Positions 17,185 to 26,387 of a stretch of 64,000 nt of DNA are shown in pieces; the first letter of the stretch is position 1; each line of letters starts with the position of its first letter. The notes beneath the pieces were generated by a model. It worked only from the letters and a program-made list of their open reading frames with translations. It was not told where the DNA came from and searched no databases. Both the position numbers and the translations under genes were made by a program. The DNA is taken from assembly GCA_022820645.1 (NCBI GenBank), contig JAJEFD010000016.1, positions 1 through 64,000 of the forward strand, read 5' to 3'. Source of the DNA: Dehalococcoidia bacterium (GTDB taxonomy: Bacteria > Chloroflexota > Dehalococcoidia > Lucifugimonadales > Australimonadaceae).

Positions 17185-17973
17185 TCACGTCACGGCGATC
17201 CCCGGCGACCCTCGCCGCCCTCTCGGTCGGGGTTTCCCTTCCACGGGTCGCAGCTGGCTGACGCGGAGGATCTGCAATGGCTCGTCGCTGATGCACTCGA
17301 ACCCGTAGCGCGTGTAGCGGGGCGTGTAGATGCCCTCCATCGGGCCAAGGTCGCCGTAGTGCGTACCGCTTTCGCCGAAGTAGCGCGCCCAGCCGTCGAG
17401 CACCATCCAGTAGCCGTCCTGGTCGTTATGGTAGTGGAGCGCGTTGCCTTGCCCCTTCTCCATGATCTGCACGGTGCTCACCATGCTGTCGTTGTAGAGC
17501 AGATCGTACGAGCGGCCCTTGTCGGGACCTCTGTCCCGCGCGCCGGGGTCTGCGGCGCCAGGGTAGCTGAACCGCTTCACCTCGTTCCGTATGTCGCTTT
17601 CTCTCGCCTGGGCCTTCCCTTCCACGGGCCGCAGTTGGCTGACGCGCAGTATCTGCAGCGGCTCGTCGTCGATGCTCTCGAACGAGTAGCGGGTATAGCG
17701 GGGCATGAAGATGCCCTCCATCGGGCCGAGGTCGCCATAGTGCGTGTCGCCCTCGCCGGAGAAGCGCGCCTTGCCTCCGAGCACCATCCAGTAGCCGTCC
17801 TGGTCGTTGTGGTGGTGAAGCCCGGTGGTCTGCCCCTTCTCCATGACCTGGACGGTGCTGATGACCATGTGGTTGTAGAGGAGGTCGGACGATCGGCCTC
17901 TCGTGGGGCCTCGATCGCGTGCATCCGGGTCTGCGGGGCCTGGGTACCTGAACCGTCTTACCTCTTCGGCCAT
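17185..17973 (-). CDS. tandem-duplicated cupin protein
   Basis: 262 residues from the ATG at 17973, chosen because GGGAGG lies 6 nt upstream; an in-frame start at 18045 has no such site. The protein is two nearly equal copies offset by 127 codons (381 bp), each running RRF(R/S)YPG.ADP.ARDRGP.(K/R)GRS, VSTVQ(V/I)MEKGQ, LH(H/Y)HNDQDGYWMVL, GDLGPMEGI, PRYTRY and EPLQILRVSQLRPVEGK. H-x-H plus the DQDGYW segment fits the cupin metal-binding motif in both copies. No assigned substrate. Convergent with pepA. Confidence 0.75.
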   Translation of the reverse strand: MAEEVRRFRYPGPADPDARDRGPTRGRSSDLLYNHMVISTVQVMEKGQTTGLHHHNDQDGYWMVLGGKARFSGEGDTHYGDLGPMEGIFMPRYTRYSFESIDDEPLQILRVSQLRPVEGKAQARESDIRNEVKRFSYPGAADPGARDRGPDKGRSYDLLYNDSMVSTVQIMEKGQGNALHYHNDQDGYWMVLDGWARYFGESGTHYGDLGPMEGIYTPRYTRYGFECISDEPLQILRVSQLRPVEGKPRPRGRRGSPGIAVT

Positions 17974-18124
17974 GGCCTTCCTCCCCTGGTGCGGTCGTTG
18001 TGCCGCGTTACCCGGAACTATACCCCTCTCACTCGCACGTGGCACGCGCGTCTACGCCGACGCTTTGCAGCGACGGGGGTATGAGGCAGCGGAGGGAGCG
18101 GTAGAGGAGACGTGGACGTCTCTG

Positions 18125-18352
18125 CTATTCGGGAGGATCGGCGGCGAGGGAGTCCCGGTGTGCACGGAGGCGCTGCAACGTCGACTTCCGGTAGTAGATG
18201 AGTATGGACAGCGAGAGCCAGGCTATGGAGAACACCGTTGCGAAGACGACGCCCAGTTCATCTGCGCCGTTATAGGTCAGGATGATGCCCACAGGGGCTA
18301 CTATCAGGGCAAGAACCGTCAAGAACCGGCTGATACCGGCCGTCTTCACCAT
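18125..18352 (-). CDS. small two-helix membrane protein
   Basis: 75 residues from ATG 18352 (MVKTAGISRFLTVLALIV), preceded by GGAGGAGA six bases upstream. A TTG 30 bp earlier would add ten residues but lacks a ribosome site. Two hydrophobic stretches (about 9-28 and 36-53) flank NGADELG; the C-terminus is charged (RKSTLQRLRAHRDSLAADPPE). No family recognised. Confidence 0.65.
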   Translation of the reverse strand: MVKTAGISRFLTVLALIVAPVGIILTYNGADELGVVFATVFSIAWLSLSILIYYRKSTLQRLRAHRDSLAADPPE

Positions 18353-18527
18353 ACCCGTCTCCTCCGTACCCTCATCGGCCAATGAGGCCGCGCGCCAAGG
18401 GTAAGAATCGTATCTCCGGGAGAGGCCTTAGTGAACCGGACAAGCGTGCGTAAAGCCGCCGCTTCGCATCCCCGGTATGGTCCGGCAGCCTCTCCGCAAG
18501 CGCTGTTCTCCTCGTCGCAGGCTCCTC

Positions 18528-18536
18528 TGCTACAAT
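18528..18536 (+). promoter_or_regulatory. extended -10 promoter for tRNA-His
   Basis: TGC + TACAAT, ending about a dozen bases before the tRNA. No -35 consensus is seen. Confidence 0.55.
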
Positions 18537-18547
18537 GAGCACTCCGT

Positions 18548-18624
18548 GGTGGGCGTGGTCGAGGGGTTAAGACGCCAGGTTGTGGCCCTGGAGATCGAGG
18601 GTTCGATTCCCTCCGCTCACCCCA
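18548..18624 (+). tRNA. tRNA-His (anticodon GUG)
   Basis: Acceptor GTGGGCG/CGCTCAC with the His-specific extra G-1 (18548) opposite C73 (18621). Anticodon loop TTGTGGC in a CCAGG/CCTGG stem. T arm GAGGGTTCGATTCCCTC. CCA is encoded (18622-18624). Confidence 0.96.
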
Positions 18625-18758
18625 GCTCTCTCAGTCATCCAGGACTTTCTGTGCCTTCGCTCTGAGTACCCGCCGCCCTTTCCCGTCTCCGCGCGTTCGC
18701 ATAGAATCCCGCAGGGCGCGGCGCGCGTCCCCCAACCACGAAACAGGGAAGGTGCAAC

Positions 18759-19502
18759 ATGGGCAGGCTCGACGGCAAGATCGCAGTGATCGTCGGAGGC
18801 GGCAGGAACATCGGCCGCGCCTCTTCCAAACTCTTCGCCTCCGAGGGCGCGAAGATCGCCATCTTCGACATGGAAGAGAGCCGCGCCGCAGCCGTGACCG
18901 AAGAGGTCGCGGAACAGGGCGGCGAGTGCATGTACGTCGTGGGCGAGGTGCAGAAGGTCGACGACGTCAAGAACATGATCGCGAAGGTCGTCGAGCACTA
19001 CGGCCGGATCGACATCCTCCTGAACTGCGCCGCCATCTCCGACCGCAAGCCCATGCTGGAGCTCGACGACGAGGACTACCGGAAGATCATCGAGGTGACC
19101 CAGAATGGCACCTACTTCACGTGCAAGTACGTCGCGGAGCAGATGGTGAAGCAGGGCGATGGCGGCGCCATCGTCAACTTCTCGTCCGGCTCGGCATTCA
19201 ACGGCAACAAGCAGCGCGTCGCCTACGACATGGCGAAGGGCGCCATCGTGACGCTGACGATGGACATGGCAGTGCAGCTGGCGCAGTACGGCATCCGCAC
19301 GAACGCCATCGCACCGGGCATCACGGGCTCGCAGGTTGGCGGCATGATCGCTATGGAGGATCGGTCGACGAACAACCTCGTCGGCGGTCGCGCAGGCTAC
19401 CCGGAGGAGCAGGCGAGCGTCGCTCTCTTCCTCGCCAGCGACGACGCACGCCACCTCTACGGACAGACCCTGAGGAACGATGGCGGCGGCTCCGTTCTCT
19501 AG
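18759..19502 (+). CDS. short-chain dehydrogenase/reductase
   Basis: 247 residues, classical SDR. NAD(P)-binding IVGGGRNIGRASSKLF, acidic residue IFDMEES favouring NAD(H), LLNCAAIS (NNAG-like), catalytic Ser in VNFSSGSAF and YDMAK (Y-x3-K), then RTNAIAPG. The last segment SDDARHLYGQTLRNDGGGSVL is typical of the family. It heads a probable SDR, Rieske, molybdopterin-hydroxylase unit on the plus strand. Substrate unknown. Confidence 0.88.
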   Translation: MGRLDGKIAVIVGGGRNIGRASSKLFASEGAKIAIFDMEESRAAAVTEEVAEQGGECMYVVGEVQKVDDVKNMIAKVVEHYGRIDILLNCAAISDRKPMLELDDEDYRKIIEVTQNGTYFTCKYVAEQMVKQGDGGAIVNFSSGSAFNGNKQRVAYDMAKGAIVTLTMDMAVQLAQYGIRTNAIAPGITGSQVGGMIAMEDRSTNNLVGGRAGYPEEQASVALFLASDDARHLYGQTLRNDGGGSVL

Positions 19503-19521
19503 CGGAACGCCCCGCCCAGCT

Positions 19522-19538
19522 CTCTCCCACTGGGAGAG
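19522..19538 (+). repeat. short palindrome CTCTCCC-ACT-GGGAGAG
   Basis: A perfect 7-bp inverted repeat in the 61-bp SDR-Rieske gap, similar in core to the dispersed palindromes further along the window. Confidence 0.6.
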
Positions 19539-19563
19539 GAAGTAAGCACAGGAGAAGTGTGAC

Positions 19564-19887
19564 ATGCCGGAAGGCTATGAGCGCGTCGCGTCGCGCGACG
19601 AAGTGAACGCGAGTGAGCTGAAGGTGGTGCAGGTCGGCGAGAACCAGGTCATCATCACCGAACTCAGGGGCGAGGTCATCGCATTCGACAACATGTGCAC
19701 CCACGAGGAGTGCGACCTCTACTATGGCGCGGTGGACGAGGACGACGAGATCGAGTGCGACTGCCACGGCACGCGGTTCAACGTGCTCACGGGTGAGGTG
19801 ACCGCGCCTCCCGCTGAGATTCCTCTCCCCGTCTACGAGGTGAGCGTCGAGAACGGCGAGGTCTCGGTCGGCCCGCGCAAGAACTAG
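19564..19887 (+). CDS. Rieske [2Fe-2S] ferredoxin
   Basis: 107 residues. The two Rieske ligand motifs are present: C-x-H in MCTHEECDLYYG and C-x2-H in CDCHGTRFNVLTGE, 16 residues apart. The C-terminus (PLPVYEVSVENGEVSVG) matches stand-alone NirD/BphF-type Rieske ferredoxins. It would pass electrons to or from a redox partner; the adjacent SDR and molybdopterin hydroxylase are candidates. GGAGAAG ribosome site. Confidence 0.92.
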   Translation: MPEGYERVASRDEVNASELKVVQVGENQVIITELRGEVIAFDNMCTHEECDLYYGAVDEDDEIECDCHGTRFNVLTGEVTAPPAEIPLPVYEVSVENGEVSVGPRKN

Positions 19888-19906
19888 GCCCCGCTCAGGA
19901 GGCCAT

Positions 19907-22144
19907 GTGCAGGCCTACCATGTGATCGGAACAGCAGCCCCGCGCGTCGACGGCGTCGCCAAGACGACGGGCGCAGCGCGCTACGCCGCCGACACCGACC
20001 TGCCGGGCATGCTGTGGATGAAAGCCCTCCGCAGCCCCTACCCGCATGCCCGCATCGTCCGCATCGACACGTCCAGGGCCCGGCGTCTCCCGGGCGTTCA
20101 CGCCGTGCTGACCGGGGCTGACGTCGCGGGCGTCCTCTACGGGCGGCGGCTGCGCGACGTTCCGGCGCTCGCCCACGAGCGTGTCCGGTTCGCAGGCGAG
20201 CGCGTCGCCGCTGTCGCCGCCACTGACGCAGAGACCGCGCAGCGGGCTTGCGATCTGATCGACATCGTGTATGAGGAGTTGCCTGCCGTGCTGGAGCCCG
20301 AGGACGCCCTCGCCGACGGCGCGCCCCTGCTGCATCCGGACGTGCAGGCCTACCAGGGCCTGCCGGCGCCCCTGCCCCAACCCACGAACGCGTTCGTCAG
20401 CGACGTGTGGGGGCGCGGCGACCCTGAACGCGGGTTCGCCGGCGCCGACCTTATCGTTGAGGGCGTCTACACCACGCAGCGCGCCCATCAGGCATATCTC
20501 GAACCCCACTCGTGCGTCGTCTGGATCGACGACGACGGTCGGCTGCAGATATGGGCGCCCAACAAGGCGCCTCACCGTCTGAAACTGAACCTCGTCGACG
20601 CCCTCGGCCTCGACCCTGAGCACATCGTCGTCCGGCACTCGACCATCGGAGGTGACTTCGGCGGCAAGGGATCGCCGATGGACATCCCCGTCTGCTACTT
20701 CCTCGCTCAGAAGACCGGTCGGCCGGTCAAGAGCGTCATGACGTTCGCCGAAGAGTTCTCCGCAGCAAACCCGCGCCACCCCAGTGTCGTGCGGATGCGC
20801 ACCGGCGTGAAGCGCGACGGTACGCTCACTGCCCACGAGGCAAGGTTCCTCTTCAACAGCGGCGCCTACGGCGGCTTCAAGCCCGTGCCGGGCGTCAACC
20901 TGCCCGGAGCGAGCCACGCTGCCGGGCCTTACCGCATCCCTCATACACGCATCGAGGCCATCCACGTCTACACAAACACCATCCCCGGTGGCTTCTTCCG
21001 CGGGCCGGGCGCTGTGCAGGCCAACTTTGCCATCGAGTCCCACATGGACGTCATCGCCCAGCGCCTCGGCCTCGATCCGCTCGAACTGCGGCAGAAGAAC
21101 CTCGTGCGCGGCGGCGAGGAGCTCGCCAACGGCATGCCCGGGCTCACGATGCGCCCCGAGGAGACCGTTGACGCCGCCATCCGTGCGTCCGGCTACCACG
21201 ATCCCAGACCGGCACACGTCGGACGCGGTATCTCGCTCTCCTACAAGGACCAGGGTGAGGGTGTATCGTCGGTGGCAGTGACGTTCCGGCCTGACGGCGC
21301 GGTGCTCCTGCACACCTCGGTATTCGAGCAGGGCACGGGCTCCTATACCGCGCTCGCTCAGATCGTCGGCGAAGCGCTTGACGTGGCCCCGGGGCTCATC
21401 GAGGTACAGGCGTGGGACTCGGACGATGGTCCGTTCGACACCGGCGTCGGCGCGAGCCGGGTCACCCGCGTGGCGGGACCGGCTGCATACGAGGCAGCCA
21501 TCCGCGCGCGAGCAGAGCTGTTCCAACTCGCAACGCGTCTGCTCGGCTGGCCCGCCGAGCGCATCGCGTTATCCGGCGATGCCGTGAGGCGGACCGACAC
21601 GGGCGAGTCGACGCCATGGGCGGGGCTCGTCGCGCAGGCTGGCGTCCCAGTCACGGGAAGTGCCACCAACGACGAGCACGAGCGCTCCCCCGTCGCCTCG
21701 GCGATGGCACAGGTCGCCGAGGTGCGCGTCGACCCGGAGACGGGCCGGGTTGAACTGCTGAAGCTGACGAGCGCCCACGACGTCGGCGTCATCATCAACC
21801 CCATCGGCCACCAGGGGCAGATCAATGGCGGCGTCGTGCAGGGCATCGGCCACGCCCTCACCGAGGAACTCATGCTCCAGGACGGACGCGTCGTCAATCC
21901 CAACCTCGCCGACTACAAGTTGCCGTCGATAGCCGACCTCCCTGAGTTGCGCACCGCGCTTGTCGAGTCCGAGGAGGGGGTTGGTCCGTACCGCACGAAG
22001 GGCATCGGGGAGTACGCGATCGAGGGCATCAGCGCGGCAGTGGCGAACGCCGTGGCCGACGCCGTCGGCGTGCGGATCGCCGACGCGCCCGTTACCGCAG
22101 AGAAGGTCTATCGTGCGCTGCGGGAGCGCGACCGTCAGAGTTAG
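19907..22144 (+). CDS. xanthine dehydrogenase-family molybdopterin-binding large subunit
   Basis: 745 residues from GTG 19907, preceded by AGGAGG. N-terminal a/b hammerhead domain VIGTAAPRVDGVAKTTGAARY, then the Mo-cofactor domains: IGGDFGGKGSP, GFFRGPGAVQANFAIE, FEQGTGSYTA and the likely active-site Glu in TKGIGEYAIEG. This is the family of aldehyde/CO/xanthine/nicotinate hydroxylases. The normal partners, a FAD subunit and a 2x[2Fe-2S] small subunit, are not adjacent; only a Rieske ferredoxin precedes it (20 bp). The substrate cannot be assigned. Its stop overlaps the convergent gene by 4 bp. Confidence 0.9.
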   Translation: MQAYHVIGTAAPRVDGVAKTTGAARYAADTDLPGMLWMKALRSPYPHARIVRIDTSRARRLPGVHAVLTGADVAGVLYGRRLRDVPALAHERVRFAGERVAAVAATDAETAQRACDLIDIVYEELPAVLEPEDALADGAPLLHPDVQAYQGLPAPLPQPTNAFVSDVWGRGDPERGFAGADLIVEGVYTTQRAHQAYLEPHSCVVWIDDDGRLQIWAPNKAPHRLKLNLVDALGLDPEHIVVRHSTIGGDFGGKGSPMDIPVCYFLAQKTGRPVKSVMTFAEEFSAANPRHPSVVRMRTGVKRDGTLTAHEARFLFNSGAYGGFKPVPGVNLPGASHAAGPYRIPHTRIEAIHVYTNTIPGGFFRGPGAVQANFAIESHMDVIAQRLGLDPLELRQKNLVRGGEELANGMPGLTMRPEETVDAAIRASGYHDPRPAHVGRGISLSYKDQGEGVSSVAVTFRPDGAVLLHTSVFEQGTGSYTALAQIVGEALDVAPGLIEVQAWDSDDGPFDTGVGASRVTRVAGPAAYEAAIRARAELFQLATRLLGWPAERIALSGDAVRRTDTGESTPWAGLVAQAGVPVTGSATNDEHERSPVASAMAQVAEVRVDPETGRVELLKLTSAHDVGVIINPIGHQGQINGGVVQGIGHALTEELMLQDGRVVNPNLADYKLPSIADLPELRTALVESEEGVGPYRTKGIGEYAIEGISAAVANAVADAVGVRIADAPVTAEKVYRALRERDRQS

Positions 22145-22779
22145 TATCCGCCCAGTGCGACGCTCACGAACCTTCGCTCCATGCGCAGCGCCAGGTCCCG
22201 CGCCGTGGGGAGATGCTCGCTGCTGCCGAGCGCAACCACGAACGCGACGCCCAGCAGCCGCCCCAGCGCAAAGTCCACGATTGTGGAGCCGATGACGCCC
22301 ACCGGCACGTCGTGCACGGCGAAGACGCCCGCCGCCTTGCCGTGGAAGCCGGACACCGGCACTTCCTCCGCGTGGAGCAGTTCATGGCCGTTGTCCAGCA
22401 CGCGGCCCGCGTTGCCGACGAACTCGTGGAGGAACGTGTCGTCTATCCAGCGCTCGACCGACTCTCCGTCGCGGAAGAGGTGCGCCACCATGCCCGCGCT
22501 GACGATGAGGCCCGTCTCCGGCTCCTCCTCCAGTTCACGGCTGATCTCCCGCAGGTAGCCGCTGATACGCCCTGCCTCCCCGATCGACTCTTCAGTCTGG
22601 CCCGGGAAGCCGTGCTCGGCCATCGTCTCGTTGTCCAGCTCGCCTTCCCGCGCGACAACGAATCCGGCAAGGTCTGGCGGCATATCGGTGGGCTGCAGCA
22701 GCATCCGCTCCAGGTCCTCCTCCGCTACTGCGTCGGTAGCCCTGCGTAGTGCATCCGTTGGCTGTCCCTGACCGGTCAT
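22141..22779 (-). CDS. conserved hypothetical protein
   Basis: 212 residues from ATG 22779 (MTGQGQPTDALRRAT), with GAGGAG about 10 nt upstream. The frame stays open further 5', but that part would overlap the tRNA-Arg gene, so the internal ATG is chosen. Acidic, mostly helical N-terminal half (ISRELEEEPETGLIVSAGM); C-terminal half is hydrophobic and glycine-rich (VPVGVIGSTIVDFALGRLLG, VAFVVALGSSEHL). No family recognised. Confidence 0.7.
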   Translation of the reverse strand: MTGQGQPTDALRRATDAVAEEDLERMLLQPTDMPPDLAGFVVAREGELDNETMAEHGFPGQTEESIGEAGRISGYLREISRELEEEPETGLIVSAGMVAHLFRDGESVERWIDDTFLHEFVGNAGRVLDNGHELLHAEEVPVSGFHGKAAGVFAVHDVPVGVIGSTIVDFALGRLLGVAFVVALGSSEHLPTARDLALRMERRFVSVALGGY

Positions 22780-22844
22780 TGCAGGCGTGCTCCTCGTCGA
22801 ATCATGCAAACAGCCTACCAGAGCGGGAGCGTCGCGGTGCATAG

Positions 22845-22850
22845 TACAAT
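22845..22850 (+). promoter_or_regulatory. -10 box for tRNA-Arg
   Basis: TACAAT, 12 nt before the tRNA 5' end; no clear -35. Confidence 0.5.
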
Positions 22851-22862
22851 CGAAAGAGGCGC

Positions 22863-22938
22863 CCGCCCGTAGCTCAGCGGATAGAGCATCGGTCTTCGGA
22901 ACCGAGTGTCGTGGGTTCGATTCCCTCCGGGCGGGCCA
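22863..22938 (+). tRNA. tRNA-Arg (anticodon UCG)
   Basis: Acceptor CCGCCCG/CGGGCGG, D arm TAGCTCAGCGGATAGAGC, anticodon loop CTTCGGA in a TCGGT/ACCGA stem (anticodon TCG), T loop TTCGATT. The T stem has one mismatch. Discriminator G and encoded CCA (22936-22938). Confidence 0.95.
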
Positions 22939-23140
22939 GTACCCCGCATCGTGACAGATCCAGGAACCACGGAACAACGTAATTGAGTACGGCACGGTTG
23001 TTCTCTGAGGAAACACGTTATCCTTAACCCGTTACCGATGGACCAGTGCCGCCCGAGAGAAGCCTGCACGGACCCGCAGTCGACGCCCAACGGATGTCTC
23101 CTGCTCCCGTTGCGGAACCGGGAGTAAAGGAGATGCGCGA

Positions 23141-26100
23141 GTGAGCTTCCTGACGTCGATGGCTCTGCGCCGCCCGACCGTGACGGTGCTTGCCATAATC
23201 CTCATCCTCGGTTCGGGTGTGAGCGCCTACCGCTCGCTCCAGGTCGAGCTCTTTCCCCAGATAGATTTCCCGCTGGTAGCGGTGTTCGTGGCCTACCCCT
23301 CCGCCGACCCGGAGGCCGTCGTCCGCTCGGTCACCGACCCTATCGAGCGCGCGATCTCCGACACACCGGACCTCGAATCGATACAGTCCACCTCGTCCGA
23401 GGGCAGGTCGGCGATATTCGCGAACTTCCGCTACGGCACGGACATGGCGGAAGCGCAGTCAGCCATCGAGGCTGCCGTGGGCGGGGTCGCCTTCCCGGAC
23501 GGTGTGCAGGAGCCGGACGTTGGGCGCTTCAACCCGGACGACTTCCCGGTGATCCAGTTCAGCGTCATATCGGACAGGCCCCTGCCGGAGATACAGGAGA
23601 TCGTGCAGTCGCGCATCGTGCCGGAGATCTCCGGGCTCGACGGCGTGATGGACGTTGCCCTCGCCGGCACCGTGGACCGCAGCGTGCGCATCACGGTGGA
23701 CGCCGACAAGATGGCGGCCAACAACATCCCCTTGTTCCAGGTCGCGGGTGCGTTGAGCGAGAACAACCTGACGCTTCCCGCCGGGGTCATCTTCGACGGC
23801 TCGCAGGCCGTCATCGCCAAGACGACCCACACGCTGGAGTCGGTAGAGGAGATCGAGGACCTCATCGTCGGCGGCTCCGCAGCCGGCGTCGTGCGTCTCG
23901 CTGACGTGGCCGCCGTCACTCTCGGTAACGGGGTGCCCGACAGCATCGACCGCACGAACGGCAAACCCGGCATCGGCGTCTCCATCACCAAGCAGCCTGA
24001 CGCCAACACCGTGGACGTGACGACTGCGGTCAACGACGCGCTGGACGGCATCGAAGGACTGCCGCCGGACATCGAGATTATCGTCGTCTCCGACCAGGGT
24101 CCCGAGATCCAGCGTCAGATCGACACCCTCGCCAGGGAAGCGATATTCGGCTTCTTCTTCGCCGTTTCCGTGGTCTTCGCCTTCATGTTCACCATCCGAC
24201 CGACGGTGGTGCGCGGGTTCTTCAACACGCTCCGCCCCACCGTGGTCATCGCGCTCTCTATCCCGCTGAGCATCCTGACCGGCATCCTCCTCATGTTCTC
24301 GCAGGACATGACGCTCAACTTCATGACGTTCGGAGGACTCGCCATCTCCGTGGGACGCGTCGTGGACGACTCCATCGTCGTGCTCGAGAACGTCTACCGC
24401 CACATACAGGGCGGGCGCGAGCGGTGGCGCGCGGCGCTGGAAGCCACCACGGAGGTCGGCCCCGCCATCTTCGCCTCCACCATGACCACGGTCGTCGTGT
24501 TCCTCCCGCTGGCGTTCATCCCGGGTCTCTTCGGCGCCTTCTTCTCTCCCTTCGCGCTCACCGTCACCTTCGCGCTCATCGCCTCGCTGCTCGTCGCGTT
24601 GACGGCGGTCCCCGTCCTCGGCGCGTACCTCCTCCGTCCCGGCGACCTTCCGGAGGGAGCGGGCGACGAGGGTGAGCTGATGCTGCCGGAGACCGCCCTG
24701 CAGCGCGTCTACACCGCCATCCTCCGATGGGTGCTGCGGCGCAGGCTCATCACGCTGCTCGCCGCTCTCCTGATCACGCTGTCGAGCCTCGGTCTGACTG
24801 CCGTCATCCCGGTCAACTTGTTCGGCGGAGAGACCGACAGCCTGCAGATCGAGGTCACGCTGCCGCCGGGCACCGCACCGGAGCAGACCCTCGCGGCAGT
24901 CGTCGAGATCGAAGAACGGCTGAACGACGTCTCCGACCTCTACTCGGTGACGATCGGCGCGTCGGAGTTCGGCTTCTTCTCCGGCGGAGGACCGGCCCGG
25001 CGTGCCGAGTTCTTCGTCACCCTCAGGGACGACGCGCCGGAGGACGTCGCCCAGGTCCTCAGGGAGGAGCTCGACAAGCCCGGCCGCACCGTCAGCATCA
25101 CGGAGCTCGTGGACGGCCCTCCGGCAGGCGGCGTGGACATCGTCGTCACCGGCCCGGACTACGAAGACATCGCCGCCGTCTCCCGCGATCTGGCCGAGTC
25201 GCTCGGCGCCATCGAGGACATCGTCAACGTCGAGAACACCGTGACGCAGGCCCGTCCCGAGGTTGCGATCGAGGTCGACCCCGAGAAGGCCGCGTTCCTC
25301 GGCCTCACCACGCGCCAGGTCGCCTTCCAGCTCAGCCAGTACCTGATCGGCCAGACCGTAACGACCATCACGATAGACGGCCGGACGTACGACGTGGTCG
25401 TTGCCGGGGACCCGCGCGCCTCCGGTGGGCTGAACGGCGTGGGCTCGCTCATCATCGCCGGACAGGTCGGCTCGGCGCCTCTCGGAGACATAGCCGAACT
25501 TGCCATGCGGGAGGGCCCTGTCGAGATCAGCCGCACCGACGGCGTACGCTCCGCCAGCATCACCGGCGACATCATCTCGGACGACGCGCAGGCGGTCGGG
25601 GTCCTCGTTCAGGAGAAGATCGACGCCCTGCAACTCCCGCCGGGAGTGAGCGTCGAGAGCGGCGGGATCTTCGCCGACATCGCGGAAGGCTTCCAGGCCG
25701 TCTTCATCTCCATGGCCGTCGGCATCGTCCTCGTCTACCTCGTCATGGTCGCCAGCCTCGGATCGCTGCGGAACCCGTTCGTAATCATAACGACGCTGCC
25801 TCTCGCGCTGATCGGGGTGTTCGTCTCGCTGGCCGTAACCGGGCGCTCGCTCGGGCTGCCCGCCATGATGGGGATGCTGCTGCTCATCGGTATCGTCGTG
25901 ACGAACGCCATCGTCCTCATCGCGTTCGTGGAGCAGCAGCGCGCAAAGGGCATGCCCGTCTACGATGCGCTGGTCTCCGGCGCGCGGGTGCGGCTGCGCC
26001 CCATCCTGATGACCGCGCTCACCACGAGCTTCGCCCTCCTGCCGCTCGCAGTGGTGAGCGAGGGCAGCGGCGGCATCATCAGCGCGGAACTGGCGACGGT

Positions 26101-26248
26101 TGTGATAGGCGGCCTGATGAGCTCCACCGGGCTCACCCTGCTCGTCCTGCCGATCGTCTACATGCTCTTCAACGACAGCATCCCGAGACTGTGGGGCAGG
26201 CTCCTCCGCCGTTCACAGCCCGCGCCCGACACCGCACCCGCAGGCTGA
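23141..26248 (+). CDS. RND-superfamily efflux transporter (AcrB/HAE type)
   Basis: 1035 residues, the normal AcrB-type length. Start GTG 23141 follows AAGGAG by 8 nt. N-terminal helix TVLAIILILGSGVSAYRSL then VELFPQIDFP, as in HAE-family proteins. Transmembrane segment 4 carries the acidic pair in VGRVVDDSIVVLENVYRH, needed for proton relay. Two large periplasmic-type loops (about 35-335 and 560-850) and about twelve membrane helices. No membrane-fusion protein or outer-membrane channel gene is adjacent. Substrate range unknown; proton-driven export is family knowledge. Confidence 0.93.
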   Translation: MSFLTSMALRRPTVTVLAIILILGSGVSAYRSLQVELFPQIDFPLVAVFVAYPSADPEAVVRSVTDPIERAISDTPDLESIQSTSSEGRSAIFANFRYGTDMAEAQSAIEAAVGGVAFPDGVQEPDVGRFNPDDFPVIQFSVISDRPLPEIQEIVQSRIVPEISGLDGVMDVALAGTVDRSVRITVDADKMAANNIPLFQVAGALSENNLTLPAGVIFDGSQAVIAKTTHTLESVEEIEDLIVGGSAAGVVRLADVAAVTLGNGVPDSIDRTNGKPGIGVSITKQPDANTVDVTTAVNDALDGIEGLPPDIEIIVVSDQGPEIQRQIDTLAREAIFGFFFAVSVVFAFMFTIRPTVVRGFFNTLRPTVVIALSIPLSILTGILLMFSQDMTLNFMTFGGLAISVGRVVDDSIVVLENVYRHIQGGRERWRAALEATTEVGPAIFASTMTTVVVFLPLAFIPGLFGAFFSPFALTVTFALIASLLVALTAVPVLGAYLLRPGDLPEGAGDEGELMLPETALQRVYTAILRWVLRRRLITLLAALLITLSSLGLTAVIPVNLFGGETDSLQIEVTLPPGTAPEQTLAAVVEIEERLNDVSDLYSVTIGASEFGFFSGGGPARRAEFFVTLRDDAPEDVAQVLREELDKPGRTVSITELVDGPPAGGVDIVVTGPDYEDIAAVSRDLAESLGAIEDIVNVENTVTQARPEVAIEVDPEKAAFLGLTTRQVAFQLSQYLIGQTVTTITIDGRTYDVVVAGDPRASGGLNGVGSLIIAGQVGSAPLGDIAELAMREGPVEISRTDGVRSASITGDIISDDAQAVGVLVQEKIDALQLPPGVSVESGGIFADIAEGFQAVFISMAVGIVLVYLVMVASLGSLRNPFVIITTLPLALIGVFVSLAVTGRSLGLPAMMGMLLLIGIVVTNAIVLIAFVEQQRAKGMPVYDALVSGARVRLRPILMTALTTSFALLPLAVVSEGSGGIISAELATVVIGGLMSSTGLTLLVLPIVYMLFNDSIPRLWGRLLRRSQPAPDTAPAG

Positions 26249-26267
26249 CGCCGGAGCATCGCCTCAT

Positions 26268-26368
26268 CCCTTCCCCCTTAATGGGGGAAGGTTAGGGTGG
26301 GGGTGAATCGGTGTGCGGGGTGTTTGATCCCCTCTCCCTCGAGGGGAGAGGGCTAGGGAGAGGGTGAG
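26268..26368 (+). repeat. dispersed palindromic repeat cluster
   Basis: Two related units: a TTCCCCCTTAATGGGGGAA hairpin followed by GGTTAGGGTGGGGGTGA, and CCCTCTCCC-TCGAG-GGGAGAGGG followed by CTAGGGAGAGGGTGA. The same core recurs at 27274, 30172, 32869, 33010, 48959 and 56263. Confidence 0.7.
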
Positions 26369-26387
26369 CCGGCGGGGCGGAGTGGCG

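Noticed and set aside
23459-25633. Long minus-strand open frame opposite the RND transporter
   Set aside because: Asp/Arg/Gly/His-rich composition typical of antisense shadows in GC-rich DNA; the plus-strand RND protein is unambiguous.
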